The notes under the pieces: model-generated | What the model was told of the DNA's origin: nothing | The model's database searches: none | Seen by the model: the letters and a program-made list of their open reading frames with translations, nothing else | Origin: Anastatus disparis | Lineage: Eukaryota > Arthropoda > Insecta > Hymenoptera > Eupelmidae | DNA length: 64,000 bases | Assembly (NCBI GenBank): GCA_017163975.1 | Contig: JAFFSR010000237.1 | Location: 6,386,001 to 6,450,000, forward strand | Direction of reading: 5' to 3' | In this document: in pieces, positions 1 through 15,200 of the stretch | Numbering within the stretch: the stretch's first letter is position 1 | Layout of the letters: the number at the start of each line of letters is the position of its first letter | Position numbers and translations under genes: made by a program

Positions 1-3000
1 AAGCTTTGGCTTTATAAGAGAAGAGAAAGAGAGAGACTCTATTTAATTGCTATGAGTCACGCCAGGGCAAACAACCATAACTTTTCGTTTTACTCATGAG
101 GGATAATCGCCACGCGCGTTCTTCGCGCGGCGCATGAAAAAGTAAGGAGAGCCCAAAAACACGCTTTCCTTACCCGCTTATATATCCTTACTTTCAGCTA
201 TGCTTTTTGGGAAGAGTCGTTATAACGTTAAGACGCCTCTACTTCTTTTTTTCTCCTTTTTTTTAAGGTTCTTGTCTTCTTAGAACATTAAAACTGAGCT
301 CCCAAACTTCCTTCCGGCCCATTGATTTCAGGAGTTAAACTCTCCCTCTTGTATGTGTGTAAAAAAAAATTAGCAGGTAAATAGGAGGGAAAACAAAACT
401 TGCCAAAGTGCGTATATATATCCAGCAGTGCAAGTAAGCCAAGTGCTTGTTTACCCGGTTATAAAAAGACTATGGCGGCGCTGGGGCTTTTTAGGAAAGG
501 TGTTAAAGACTGAAAGAAGTTTAGAGTTTAAAGAAGGATAAGGATAAGATGATAAAATATAAGGTTGGCTTTTAAGCCCTGCTGAAAGATAGGAAGAGAG
601 ATTACCTTTATATATTTATTTTAATGTTTTGCAAGGAGTTTTGTTGTACTAAGAAAATTTTAGCTCACGTCGTAAAGTAGTTAATGTATCTTATTTATAT
701 AGTACTGCTTTAAAATAATATATTATTTTATTAATTAAATTATAATGGAAAAAAATATTGATAAATTATTTTTTTTAATTTTTATTATTAATTAGTAATT
801 ATTGCAATAAATTTTTTCCAAATTTTAATTTTCAAAAAAGTAATTTACATTTAAAAGGTGATCATAAATATTTTACAAAAATATAACTTTAATTAAATTA
901 TACAATTATAATAGAAAAAGCAAACGTAAATTATTTGTGCACTTTAATTAGATCATACCATTTGAATAAAGAAACAAACAAACATGAAATACTCGAACAC
1001 TGCCATTAATAAGAGTAATAGTTTATTTACGGTGATAATGTTTTATTTTTTTTCGTTACGAGAATCAAAATAGAAAAAAAAAAGAAGAAATTGTGTCGGT
1101 ACGATATTATAACTTGTAGCGGGTGTTTTCGTGGCCCTACTGGCGCTCTATAAATCTCCTCGCGGTGTTTCTCCTCGTTTCCCAGCATATTTTATGACGT
1201 TGTATGTTACATGCGCACCGCTACGCTCTTTTTTTTTATTATTTCTTCCAATTTTTTTTCTTCTTTATTCTCTTTTTTTTGTTTTAACGTTGAACGCTTC
1301 GAAAGAGTAACGACTTTACGAGAATTATGAATGCCACGGGATTTTAAATTGTTGGTAGATTTGAGTGATTTTCTTTGTTGGTATAATTAAGGTTAGTGAA
1401 TTGTCTTAAATTGGTTGAATTAACACTGTAAAGTCAACCGACTATTATCAAGTGTAATCATCCAATGACTGATTTCAGTTTGCCAAATTCGATAAATATA
1501 ATTAACGGTTGCACAAATAAAAAGAATATTGATAATAAATTGCATTAAATTTATATTAATTTAGTGTATACTTAAATATAATTTGACTTTTTAAATATCC
1601 AGATAAGGAAGAGATAAATATTTGCATTTATATGAATAATTAGTGTATTTCTAGGTAATTGTTTCATTCAAAACTTCGCTAATTCAAACTCATCATCATA
1701 TGGATGCAGAAAACAAGCGAAACTAGGACTCTTATTATCTTACTCATCACAGTCAGCTGAAAATATAATAGTGACATGTTTCTCTCTCTCATTTACCTAA
1801 ATTAAAATTTAAAAAATAAAAAAAAAAAAACAGAAAAAATAAGACCAAAAAAAAGCACTCTCATCATTAGATGCAATAAACACATCAAATAGGTCGACCG
1901 CTCGCTGAAGTTTCCAGGAAATATCTCGAGTTTGCTGAAATTGCTTGAGGCGCGACAATTTTAAAAGCCTCGATGAATTAATTCACATCGTACATGGTAT
2001 AGTTGTCCTCGTTTTAGTATTATTATTTTTTTTTTTTTTAGTCTAATCCCTGCAAAAGTCATTGACCGTAAGCTTTTATTTCATACATATCTGGTCAAGT
2101 GGTTAAAGCTTCAATAAAGCACGAACAATACAATGGACTTTAGCGAGCTTAGAGAGGGAGAGAGAAAGTTTAAAATGCGGAATTTACTCTCTCTCGTCAA
2201 AAACAGATGACAACAGATATGATCTGCTCGAGTTATTGACCTAGATAAGTCAGAGCTCAGAGATAAAGAATATTTTGCTATGATCCATCATTTCTTCGTG
2301 GCTTTTTTTTCCTTCCTTTTTTTTTGCACAAAGCTTTTTTTTCAAAGGATTTTTTTCAAATTCATTTATCACGGCATAAGTGGAACGTGAAAAAAATATT
2401 TTTATTCTTCCATAGTGCTTTGGAATTTTTCATAGCCTGTCATTCAATGTCATCGTAAGTGCATATTCTTTTGTGGGAGAATTTTTTTTTTCGTTAAGAA
2501 GCTGACATTCGTCGTTGGCTTTGAACGTTTAGAAGAGCTTTTTTTACATATAAAAAAAAAGTGATGAAATAAATGAATAATATATCAATTTTATATTATT
2601 AATAAATAATCACTTTTATAAGTATTAATTATAAAATTTTTACTTCTAATTAAACATTATACTTTTACATTTTTTATACGGCTGCGCCATGTTTTCAAAA
2701 GCACTCGCTGCGCTTGCATTTGTCGCTCGTCACTTAGGGGTATATCCTTCTTTCGTCGGCGTTACTCAACGGGATAATCGGCTCGAGGTATATTTCGGCT
2801 CTTCGCACAGCATAAGACAAGTGCTTTAAATACGAAGAAAAAGCATAGAAATTCTGTCATCGGTTACCGCTTGGTTATTTACCCTTTTTCTTCTTTTTCG
2901 TTTTGTCGCGCGGTTTCTCAGACGGTAATGCATCGGTATGCGTTTTTAAAAATGACGTAATGTTTTTTTTTTCGAACGGTTCTAAAATTACCGTACATGT

Positions 3001-5280
3001 GTGTTAATGAGTCTAATTTGGTTTTATTTATAAGTAATAGAAATGGTTATAAAATTGATGTAGAGTTTTTGTATTTAAAATTATATTGATATTATTTTAA
3101 TCGTTAATTTCAAAGTAAATTTGCATTACAAAAATAAAAACTTTTTCTTCAACTTTTTTAGCATTGATTCACATGGTCAATATTATTATAGTAGTAAATT
3201 ATGAATACTTATAGTTTCTTTTTTATACGAGTAAAAAAAATAAGTAAAGAGCGCGAAAAAGTACGGAAAAAGAGAAGATGAAAAGTTTTGACGTTATTTA
3301 CGTTGATCTTAAGCTAAAAGTATGCAAAAACTTTGAATCGCGCAATCTAAAAGTAAACTTTTTTTTTATTCTTAATGTACTTAAGAAAACATGGCTCGAT
3401 AAAGTGTTGAAAGTGGATAATTATGAAGTCATCGAACACAAATAAGATCTCAAATTTTTTAAGCATTCATATCATTCGTTTAACATTGGTAGTATTTTTA
3501 GTATTCATAATTTTTTATTAAAAACTTACTTCCATAAAAATTTATAATGAAAAGTACATTTCAAAATTTTTCACGTGAGCATTTGCATTTGAGGTTTCAC
3601 TGAAAGCCACCGTAATCCAAAACTTAATTAGCTCAAAATGAGAATTTTAAAAAAAGTATTTTTTTGTGGTTACGTGAAGTATTTTTCAAAATTTCGACAT
3701 CTTTTGAATCAATAGAAAAAAGATCCTGATGTAACCACAAATTAAAATTTTTTTTTCAATTGTGCGAGTCTCAAAATTCAAGCATAACATTATAACCCAC
3801 AGAATATGAAATCTAAAACCGCACATCATTTGACAAAATTACCAAATATCAAATATATAGTCTAATACGATTTAAATAGAACTACAGAGGGAACGAAAAA
3901 GCATTTATACAATAAATGCGGTGTCGGCATAGTAATGTAGAGAAGTTGCACCATAGAGCCAGGGAATTTGCGGTCTTGTAAAAGGGATGAAGTTGCGAGT
4001 TATGCATATACATATATACACGAGTGTAATGCGTAGAACAGTGCTGATGCAGAAGGAAACTATACAAGTGGACTTAAAACGAAGGAAGTACAATACGAAA
4101 ATGCGTGCGTATGTGTTTATACGTGTTTATGTGGCTGTGTGTGGGAGAATTGTAGTTTAAGCTTGTATTTGCCGACGATTAGGTTGATGGATAAATTTTG
4201 TTGAATAGTAGGGAATTTACGTTGTGTGTGTGTAGTACGAAAATTGTTTTACAAGCTACAGAATTAAGGTGTACTTTATAATGTATGAATAAAATTATGA
4301 AATTGCTTTCTTGTTCAAAACAAAATAAGTTTATTAAAAATTAAATTTAAGAAATTGGTTTTTTTATGTTGTATTTAATTAAAAATATAAAGTTGAAAAT
4401 TAAAGTTTTAAATTGTACGGTTTGTTTTAAAAATGGTCATTTTAATGTTTCTCTCTTAGTTTTTTTTGTTCATCAATCATAATCCGAGCTTGAAGACCTT
4501 GAGAGTTAATCTTTTTGCTTTTACTCTAATGATCCGTGGGACATTGTCGCATGACATCATCTTTTAAAATTTATTCTTGAAATTAAATTACAACGATCAT
4601 TTATCAAATTTTCTTGTCTTATACGATCACTATTATTTTCGAACAAAAGTATTAATTTACAGAATTTCATTATGTTTTATTTGTACGATTCTGTAATAAC
4701 ATTAATACGTTTATTCAAACAATAAATACAATTTTTTTTCACAATTTTTGAAAGTTGATTTTTATATAATTTTAATTACATTTTAATTATACATAGCTCG
4801 TACGTAATTATAAATAAAATTTAAAAAAACATTATATCGGAGTAAAAATATAAATAGAAAATGGAAATAATTATTAAAGTTTAATTATAATCAAAACATC
4901 GCATAAAAAGCTCAATCCAGATAATTCATTTAAATATATACAAATCTAGAAATTTAATGAATAACAAAAAGCAAACTTTCAATTCCTTTCCAATAAATCG
5001 TTCAATGCTCAATATAATTAAACAATAAATCCTTTAAAACGTAACGAAAATCCAGCGAGAGAGAAAGAGAGATGAAGTTAGGCATATCGAAACAATTTAC
5101 TCTACATATACGCTAATACTAGAAAACCGAGTTTGAATACGTGTACGTACGTATATATAAGCGGTAGTTAGATTCTCGCATGTATTGCAGGCGGCAGTTA
5201 AAGCTTGCATAAATAGCGATGTTAATGTCGTCCTTTACCAACGATACATAAACATGTTGTTGCTTTAACGCAAAAGGAGC

Positions 5281-5303
5281 GAGAGAGAGAGAGAGAGAGA
5301 GAG
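5281..5303. repeat. (GA)n microsatellite
   Basis: This is an uninterrupted 23-bp run of alternating G and A. Degenerate GA-rich sequence continues to about 5440, and similar runs recur throughout the window. Confidence 0.95.
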
Positions 5304-8300
5304 TGGTAGAAAGCTCACTGGATTGCGGTATATCTCGCTTGAATGCTCATACAAGTTGAGAGCGAGAGAAAAGAGAGAATCTGCGTAAACGTAATTGTAA
5401 CCACGAGAGGGAGAGAGAGAAACAAAAAGAGAGAAAGGAAAAAGCAATTGTATATATATATACGTATGTATATATAGTTAGTTCTCGTTCGCGCCTTGTA
5501 TATATGTGTACAAGGCAAGCGGCGTTTACATTTTCAACTGGAAAATGCTTTTGACGATGGTATAGCGCCGACGATAGCATGTCGTTTTGTTTTCCATATA
5601 CCGTAACGCGGAGAGTAATGTTTTCATTGAGCGATTTTTATTCAGTGAAAATTTGTTTAATATATGTATATATTTTGTACAAATAATATCAAGGAAAATT
5701 TAATGGATTTTATTTTTATAAATTTAATTTAAAAATTGTTTGGATATGTTTAATTGATGCTGAATTTTAATTTATTGATGTATACAATTCAGTTCTAAAG
5801 GATTTTTTTAATAAATAATTAAAATCATTATTGATATATCAATTCCTAATATCCAATAAATCAGAATTAAAATTTAGAAAAATATTTGATTTAAATAGAA
5901 TTTACTAAAAGAAGATTTTTCTCTGGACAAACTAATAGCTTGCTATTCAGTTGTTCACGGATGAATTGAGACTTAGAGCCACGTGACATATGCAAGCTCA
6001 CCTCTCCGCGAAATAGTCCTCTCTTATCCTCTTTACACGTAATTGTCTATTTCTCTCTTTTCACCCACGTGTCTGTATGTGTATGTAAGTGTGTATATAT
6101 AAACAGGCGACAGCTATGGTGCGAAAATGAAGGGAGAAAGAGAGAGAGAGAAAGCTGGCGATGCGTCAGCGTTTCCGGAGTGTAGAGAGACCACGCGACG
6201 GGGCTCTTCCATTAGAATTAATTAGGACACGATTATAGATGCCTGGCTTGTCTTGTTCAGTCAGCGTAAGCGAGTTGTTTAGTTTCTACCTTTTTTTTTT
6301 CGTTTTAGAGTATTTTAATTGTTTGAGTTTGCTAAGATTTTATTTGTATTTAATCGATGAGAATTTAAATTTGTATGTTTTTAATTTAGTCGGATGTTTT
6401 GTAATTAAAAGTTGCAATAAACCGAAAAATTAAATAAAAGAAAGTGAATCGTAAAAATAATAAGATATAAAAAAAACTGTAAAAGGACATAACATTTCAA
6501 CTATCTAAAGAATCAAATAAATCAACGATATTATATAATATAATGAGATAATATAATGTCATATATACATTAAATACAGTAGTACATTGAGTTTACATAA
6601 ATAAATAATAAAAGTTGAGATAAATTTATAACAGTTATAAAATTAGCAATAAAAATGATTAAAGAAACAATGATTGCAAATAAAAAGAAGTTGATTATAT
6701 GAATATTTATAAAGTCGAGTGCAATAAATAACCGGAGTCATCTCCGGTCGCAAATTAAAATAGCATCATACATAAATACATCACAATTCATAATTCTCGC
6801 ATTAACGTGCGTTAGTAAAGGCAAACAAGAGCCATATTTACGACGGCGATATAAATGTTGTCGAGAGAGGCTTTTCGAGAGAAGTTCTTATACGCCCCAG
6901 CCCATCGTACAGTGTGCGTATGTACATCATCCTCAACTTTTATTCTTATATAGAGAAAACAAAAACATATTATCATCAACTTGTTGGGAAAGCTTATATA
7001 AATTCGATCCACTTCGCGTTAACGTATATTATTTCCTCTTTTTTTTCTCTCTTCATTTTGACTTGGCGATAAATTTTCGCGACCTCGTGAATTCCAACTG
7101 TTCCAGTGGAATCTTCCTCAATGTCAATTAATCTCTTTGATCTTTCGCATACGAGAAAAACTTTTACTTTTCTTGTTCCTCTCTTTTTTTTCGTCTCTCT
7201 TTCCAGAAGGATATCTTTTTCTTTCTTTTTTCGTACTTTTTTTTTTGTTGCATTCTTTATTGTTACGACGCGACATGTCGAGAACGATTTCGTGAAAAGC
7301 TCGCGCACGATTTCAAGAATGTAACGCTCGCGCACTTGCATTATATGCGCATCGTGTATATACATACGGTTTGTTTTAAGTGAAATTTAATTAAACTGAT
7401 TAATTTTGAAGAATGCACGTGAAAGTCGAGATTTTTTTAAATACGGTAGTGATTGTTGAGAGCGTGATTTTATATTGCGGAATGTAAAATGCTGAAATGG
7501 AACAAAAAAGAAAAATGCTTAAATAATAGTATCTGGATTCAAAGCATATATGTGAAAAAATAAATTAAAGGTTACGAGAGTTAAAATAATGAATGAAACA
7601 CCGTATGCTTGAATTACAATACTTTTTTTTATTAACGTTTACGTCGATTCCTTTGTAAATGTAATTGCATTCACTTTTTAAAAATTTTGCTATTTAATTA
7701 ATTCATAAAGTTAAAATTATATTTTAATGTAAACCAAGATTCGTTCTTTAAATAGTAATATGTGCGTCATTCGTTTGACACAGTTTAATTAATACAAAAA
7801 GGCAACCATGTGATTAAGTATTAAATCATTGTGTGAACAAGGGAAAAAATAAATTTCCTTTTTGGTCAAATTACAATCACAATTTGCCCTCTAAAAAGAA
7901 TAAGTCACGCAATGTTCTCATTATATTGTCTAAAAATAATTAGAAATGTCCAAACACCTAAGCAACAATTTTTAGCAAAATTTAAGATGCCAAATTTTCG
8001 GTATCTATCACTGATTCACCGATCCACAGTCCTCCTCCATGAGGTTTCAAAATTACCCAGAAAACCCGTAATTTTCGTTTTAATTCAGATACACACGCAC
8101 TATCGGGATAATTTGTACAAGATAAGAGAATGATTAATTAAATAAGGAGTTGGATGGATAAAAAAAGATTTATATTAACATTTACATTATAATTATTATG
8201 CCGTTTTAAAATTTTGTACGTAAATAAATATTTAATTAGAAATATAACTCATAATTTATATTTAGAGACTGCTGATTTTAATCTGCGCAAACAAGCAATA

Positions 8301-10940
8301 CACGTATATGTTCCTTTGTGCATAGAATTAACAATCACGATACATTTTCTCCACATAATTTAATATTAGAATATGTTTTAACTATCATTAAATCTGAAAT
8401 ACACGTTTTATTTTTAGGATAATTAAACATTCAACTTTAAAAATCCATTTTAACAATTTCCGTACCTTATCTAAATGGAGCACGAAGTAAAATAAACAAC
8501 ATGTTAACTAACAACTCTATTAGAATATTTTTAATCAATTCGTGAAATAAAAAAATATATATATAAATCTCTGACGCATATCGAATAAAATTAATTTGGC
8601 GATATTGAACAATCCAATAATCAAACCCCTTCTCAAAAATTCAATTACCCAAAAACATTTACATCCCTGAATATATCCCCCACCCCCCCTTTCCTCCCTG
8701 GAATATCTACTCATCCATATAGACAACAGGTTCGAAACAACCTGTTAATCGTTTGCAATGTCGTTATGTTAATACGCCGATGGTTATATACAGTGGGTAC
8801 ACGTATGTAAGCATACACACATGTTATATACATATCCGAACGAAAACGATAATTCCACGTGCGGAGCAACCCTTAATGGGCTGGTCACATAATTGGAAAA
8901 CGAGGCGCTCTCTTGCCTCGCGTGTCTATATAGCATATATATATATACGTATATAGGGTCATCGCGAAACGATAGCGAATCGAAATAGATTGTATGTATA
9001 TAGATAAATAAATGTATGTATACGAGAGCTTAATGGTCTGTGACGAGGCATAGGCGCTATTCTCAAATAAAGGAGGACTTGCGAATACGATATAGTACTC
9101 TCCATGTGTGTATAATCCCCCCTTTTAGAATGGCGGGGGTGGTATATCTCTAAGTGGAATTCCCGTCGACTTTAATTATTAACCAATGGATTTTGAGTGA
9201 CGGCTTTATATTGATCCAATGTCCATGAGCTATAGTAAAAAGAAGAAAATAAAGAAAAACGTAGTTGATTCAATTTTATTGGTGTTGGTGTAGCGGTATA
9301 GTAGATGCTTCCAGAGAAACTTTTGATTAGTTTGGATGTTTTTTATTGTTTAAAGTTTTTTAATTGTTAATCAATACAACGTAAGTGGTGAAAGTTTTCA
9401 CGATCTATTATTCAACTTTTAACTAATGTAATTTCAAATATTGATGTTGGGATGCATTGGTAATGTATTTGAGTTATGTTTGCATTTCGTTTTTAGATTT
9501 CTTGAAAAAAACAAGAGGTTTAAATTTATGGTAATTTCAAGATATTTAATGATTCACCTAGCACCCATGTTTCATCTAATTTTGCTTTTTATTGCCTATT
9601 CGTCATTCCAATTAACTAGATAGTTACTCTTACACGTTTCATTCGTTTAAATGATGAAAAAAAAGAGAGAGAGTCAAGAATTTGTGAGTAATTGCATTTT
9701 ACCAACTACCAAGTCCCTAATGGTTTATCATCACTATCATCACTCTTTCATTTCTCATCTCCTTTCTCAACCTCGTTACGTTATGTCATTCGCCAACTAA
9801 CAGATATAGCTAACCTGTTTTTATTCTTAACATGCTACTATATTCGCTATTGATATTTATCATTTGTCTTATGTTATTTGATGTTATTCATATTTTTTAA
9901 AAAAATTAATATTAATTTTCATTTATTTATCATGAAAATATATGAATATGAAGCTATGTTATGTCTAGTTAGAAAGTAAATTGCTGGTTTATTAAGAATC
10001 TAATGTTTGCTTTTATTATCGTTATCTCCAGTCAATACAAAGAACTAACAAGCCATTTTTAATTCCAGCATTTATCTATCTAAATCCTCATTAGTAAAGT
10101 TGCGCAATAAAAATTTTTGTTTATCCTATACTCTACTTCTACTCTGTTTCTTTGACTATAACTATGGTAGGAAGCATTATGTACTGAAGACAAAAATCGC
10201 GTATTCAGACTATAAAATGCTTCTTCTCCGCTTATTAACCTGACATCCACGAAAGAATTTTAAGATTAAATCAAATTTACATTGGTTAACCGTGGTAATC
10301 AAACCTTTAACTGTTAAAAGAGAAATAAATGATGAAAAGTGTAATAATCTTTTGATTTTGTTAATGGGTACTGAGTTCTGTCTGACATGGCACTTTTAGC
10401 TTGTCACTTCTGATCGACTTTCGTTTATTTTTATAAATCCAATTCCCTGTACCTCCTTCGGAAAAAGAAGGGACAGGCTGTTTGCACGCACGGGCACGAG
10501 TGGAAAAATCGGTAATGTCTATACGAGACATGAAAACAAACATACTTAAATACATGGGCGCCGCTGTTTCTTCGGTTAAAGGAGTTTAATACTGACAAAG
10601 CCGAAAATTAAATAGTATGAATAACGATTTTGAAATTTTTCCAGTCAATATTTATTCAAATTTTTCATTCATTAGAGCTTAATCATTGTTACTCCCTAAT
10701 CATATTACAACTCATGTTCGTTCATCTAATTACAGAATATTTTTTGGAATTCTCTGCATTGTTCGTACATTTTTAACAGTCTAAAATATCCTTTTGAAAA
10801 TAATTCACAACGTATAATATGTATAAAAAGAACAGTAATTACTCTTACAAATGGAATTTCAAAGTTGCCAAACAAACACACGCTCTGAATGAAAACATTC
10901 AAAATAGCAGTCCGAACAAACCAATCAAATTCAATCCCTT

Positions 10941-10960
10941 CTCTCTCTCTCTCTCTCTCT
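10941..10960. repeat. (CT)n microsatellite
   Basis: Ten perfect CT units. The frames crossing this point on both strands owe their length to the repeat. Confidence 0.95.
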
Positions 10961-12099
10961 TTCTGCCAATTGTACGAATAATTGACAATTTGTATTGCTA
11001 TTGAACGAAAACAAAAGCTCAAATCGACCAGCTATAGCTTCGACTTTAACATTATAGAATTTGACACGTGGCATTCTAGTTAAGGAAAAGGAGACTCAGA
11101 CGTAAAGGGTTGCAACTATACGTAAAAGCCTTTAGGGTATATAACGACGCGTGGCACACAACTAAAGCAACTCAAGATAGGTCTTGAAAAAGCATACATA
11201 GAAAAGAGAATAAAAAAAATTGTTGAAGAGAAGGGAGCTTAGCAGTGTATAGCGGGTAAAAGTACTACTTCCGCTTTACCAGCCATCCTGGCGCCATCAA
11301 TGTGTGTGGGGTGTGTAAGACTATGCCTTTGCTTAGACTTCTGGCTATGTTATAGGTTTATTTTTTCCCTTATATTGATGCAACATATTGTAAAACTCGT
11401 CAGACTTTACTTCTTGTTTAAAATTGTATTAGGGTTTGTTATACTTATAGTGGGATTAGAATTTCAGATATTTTTTTAAAAAGTTAATTTCATCTGGAAT
11501 CTATTAAAAGGTGTCAGAATTCAACTCATTCTATTTAACCAAGAGCTAAAGTTAGATGTGATGATTGCTTTTTCAATAATTGATATTTAAACAAATACAA
11601 AATTCAGTATTTTTGGAAAAAATTTAACTACATCATATCATTAATTTTTGACACTTTAATATTAGCTATTCAAATCTTAATGCAAATTAAATGATTTTTG
11701 TCTACATTTTAAATGCATTTATTGTGTAATTTATTAACTTATTTCAATTTTTTGTTTTGCTTTGCAATAAAAGATCTTAGTCTAAAGAGTTCAGTAAATT
11801 GTACTGATAAATCGTAGCTACTTTTAATTTAAATTGAAGTTCATTTTATTTTAAAGGCTTTAAAGGCTTTTTCTAAAACCTTTTCCCCCAGTGGTTAGAT
11901 TTTCTGATTATTATCAATATATGGAGAAATAATACGTTAATATGCAAATTAAATGAATTCCATATGATATATTATAATCGTGTTTTATTTTAATAAACAA
12001 AGAAAAAGTAATATACCGAATCCAAAAATCTCTCTCTGATCTCACTATATCCCTATATCTCTTTAAATCCTTTAAAAATGTCTGTAACGCCTAAAAAAT

Positions 12100-12220
12100 C
12101 ATCCCTCGCGCATGTTTATCCGGCTTTAAAGAGGCGAAAATGCTTCCGGCCGCACGGGGGTTGCTGTAACAATGCCGCGGGGCGTCGTTTGAGCCTTTTT
12201 GGCTCTTGGCCCGTACCAAC
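12100..12220. other. CpG-rich patch in AT-rich surroundings
   Basis: About 120 bp stand out from the AT-rich neighbourhood by high G+C and many CpG dinucleotides (for example GCCGCGGGGCGTCG near 12174). An open frame of 73 codons crosses it (12078-12299), but the translation shows no domain, hydrophobic leader or family I recognise. It could be a regulatory element, an unrecognised exon or a non-coding RNA segment. Confidence 0.35.
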
Positions 12221-15200
12221 GTATATGTATATACCAAAAAGAGGGATCAAGAATTTCTGCATGCTCATAATATACATACGTACGTACATGAACGTGTAAA
12301 ATAAGGGAGAACCGTGTAGGCTTTCAGAGAATTTCATCTTTGAGGAAGCTGGAGCTTTTTTTCTTCCTTTTAGGTTTGCGAGCTTTTGTGTGCAAACTTT
12401 CAAAGTGATAATTTTAGTTCAATGCCTTTTCATTAATCATAGAATTTATTTGGATATACCCAAATGTATTTTTAATGAAATTTGTTAAAATGAGTTACAC
12501 GAGTAAACTATTGGAAAACTTTATTTTTGACGTATTTTAGTATACCGAACAAACGTCATTATTAAGAGATAATCATTTAGCTCACCGACTGATTAAGAAA
12601 GTAACAGAAGAAAAAACGTGAAAACAAAGTTGAGAGTCTAGACAAAAGAATAAGAGTAGGTTCCAAATATAAGAAAACTCAAATTAAATAGATTGGAATG
12701 TCTAAATTTGCTCGCTCGTTTCTTTCATAAGGGATAAGAAAAATAAGAGAGCCTCTTAAGTCGCTCATCTCCTAATCAACTTACTCGAAAACTTTTTTCA
12801 TCCCCTTTCTTCGTTGCAAATAAAAAAAAATCACTTTATCAATAGGTTTGGCGTATTCTCAAGGGAAAACTTTATAGCAAGTTGCGCAAGAGTAAGGGGC
12901 ATTTTTTTCCAAAAGTTAACGTCTCCACCATAACTAAGTCGCTTTAAAGTTTCGACGCCCGTGACTCTTTTATTTTTTTCCGTAAGCGTATAAAGGGGGC
13001 TAACCCAAAGTCTTCTTTTACTCTAACACAGTTTTATAAAGCAAGTTGATATAGGTGCTAGAGGTGTTACTTCGTACATACCACCCTTGTGTTTTTTATG
13101 GAAAGTGCGCGCATACATGCATTATGGCATTATAAGGAGCTGCCGTCGGCTATTGGCAAAGAACGAAAATTTGCTTGTACTTTTTTTTAGAGGAGACTTT
13201 AATGGAAAAAAGTGAGTAATCATTCTTACAAATGTTTGTGGATTTAAGAAAAATTTTTTACGAAAATTTAAGTTTTGTTTTTAAAATTCAGCATTATTTC
13301 GAGTCATTTAAAATACATCTTATGATCAATTAACTTCTCTTTTAGGCTTACAAAATACTGAAGCTATTTTTAAATTTTCTTAAAATTCTAAAATTTATGG
13401 AAATTTTGTTCCCTTAATGATGCTTTTTAATATATTTCGAAAAATAAGTAAAAACTTTAAATACTCTTAGAACTCTATAAATGAATGCTTTATTTTAAGC
13501 AAGATTGGCTATGTTTCCACTCCATTAGAGTAATTATTTCACTTAAAAGTTCGTAAGTTAAGTATATATATATTTACTCACTCCTCGAAAATTTTGTAGA
13601 TAGAGTAACTCGTGTAAACTGAGCGATTATATTACAGATGCCTCCCCTAAAACTGAACTAGCAAAAAGTTTAAAGACCAAAAAAGAGAGGGAAGAGACAT
13701 CATTTGTCAAAGCCTAGGAGAAGAGAAACTTTACTCTTGTTTTTCCACGTGCTACTCCTCCTCTACATATAACAGTTCGAGAGAAGCGACTAAGTAATTT
13801 CGGGATTTCATCTTTCTCTCTCTTTCTTGTCTTGGATGCAACGCGTGTAATTACGCGAAAACGGAAATGATTTTGCTTTAGAAGGAAATTATGTCAGAAC
13901 CTTTCGTCGGATGGGCAAGAGAATCAGAGAGAGAAGTACTTAATCCTTAAGTGAGTTGCGATTTATGCTTTAATATCGTGCATTAATAAGGGCCGGCGCT
14001 ACTCTGATATGGCCCCTTTTTTGCGAGAAAACGAATGAACAAACTGAAGAGTATCGGGAGTAAGAGAGAAAGGAGAGTGAAAGCAAAAACAAGATAAATA
14101 TGAACAGAGAATAAACTGAAGGGGGGAGCACAAGTAAAGTTTGCACGAAATATTGTGAGTATAATAACAAAAAAATCCCATCGCGATATGAATAAACAGA
14201 GTAATGCAATTTTAAAGGTAAAGCTATTTCAAATGTTTAGAATAGAAATTGCATTTTAACAATACAAATATTTTCAATATGATTACCTTTTTATTTTGCC
14301 GTATTGTTGTAAAATATTTTCATAGTTATTTTTATGAAAATCGTGCACTTTATCTTTCCAACAATAATGCCTGACAATAACGAATAAAAGCGGTTATAAA
14401 ATATTTACAACAAAGAAATCCACCAACATTTCGTTGAATAATATACGCGTATAAACAATATAAATTGAGAATACAAAATCGTTATTTATCTTTGCCAAGA
14501 CAATTAACAAAATGTCTATATCATTGCGATTTGAATGAGAGAATAAGCAAATGAAATAAAGTGTAAGAACACGAGAAAAAAACGAAGGAAAATTCTTGAT
14601 TGTGTGGAAGAAGAAAGAGCAGCGCAATCCTATATAACGTTCCTCGGTTCTCCGGTAGTAATTAATTTGCATTTTACGCGTATACCCGTTTTCTACCCCC
14701 ATGTACATCAGTGAAGCAACTATTCTCTTCCTCTCCCTATTCCTCCAACATCTTTCTCTTTCATGAAAAAGAGGAAGCGAAAGAACACGTTGAACGTCCA
14801 GGTTGGTCATTAATAATAATCAGAACCTTCTATGCTAGTGTAAAAGGCCTTGGTAGTATAACAAAAGAATAGAGAAAGAACGATATAGCTATACAAACGT
14901 AAAAAGCACCGCGGAATTAGACTTGTATATATAGCTTTGAAGAAAATCTAGCGATGAGAATTTACAGCTATCGTGGTCCGTGCGCTGATTACGTTTCCTT
15001 GATTTATCCTATGAAGCTGCTGGTGGTACCTAGGTGCCTGCTTCTGCTGCTGCTACTTCTGGTGCTCTGCTATTCTTGGGTGTATAAGGAGAACGATTCG
15101 TATAGCTGAGATCGATAACCGAGATTTTACCTTAGCTAAGGGAGATGTATATCAGAGTCGATGGGAGAACGTGAGGCGAGCGCTACTTGAGAAAGAGAGA

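Noticed and set aside
14394..14810. 138-codon minus-strand ORF
   Set aside because: It shows no domain, splice support or conservation evidence; the C-terminal half is Phe/Ile/Leu-rich as expected of AT-rich DNA. A gene is not excluded but not supported.
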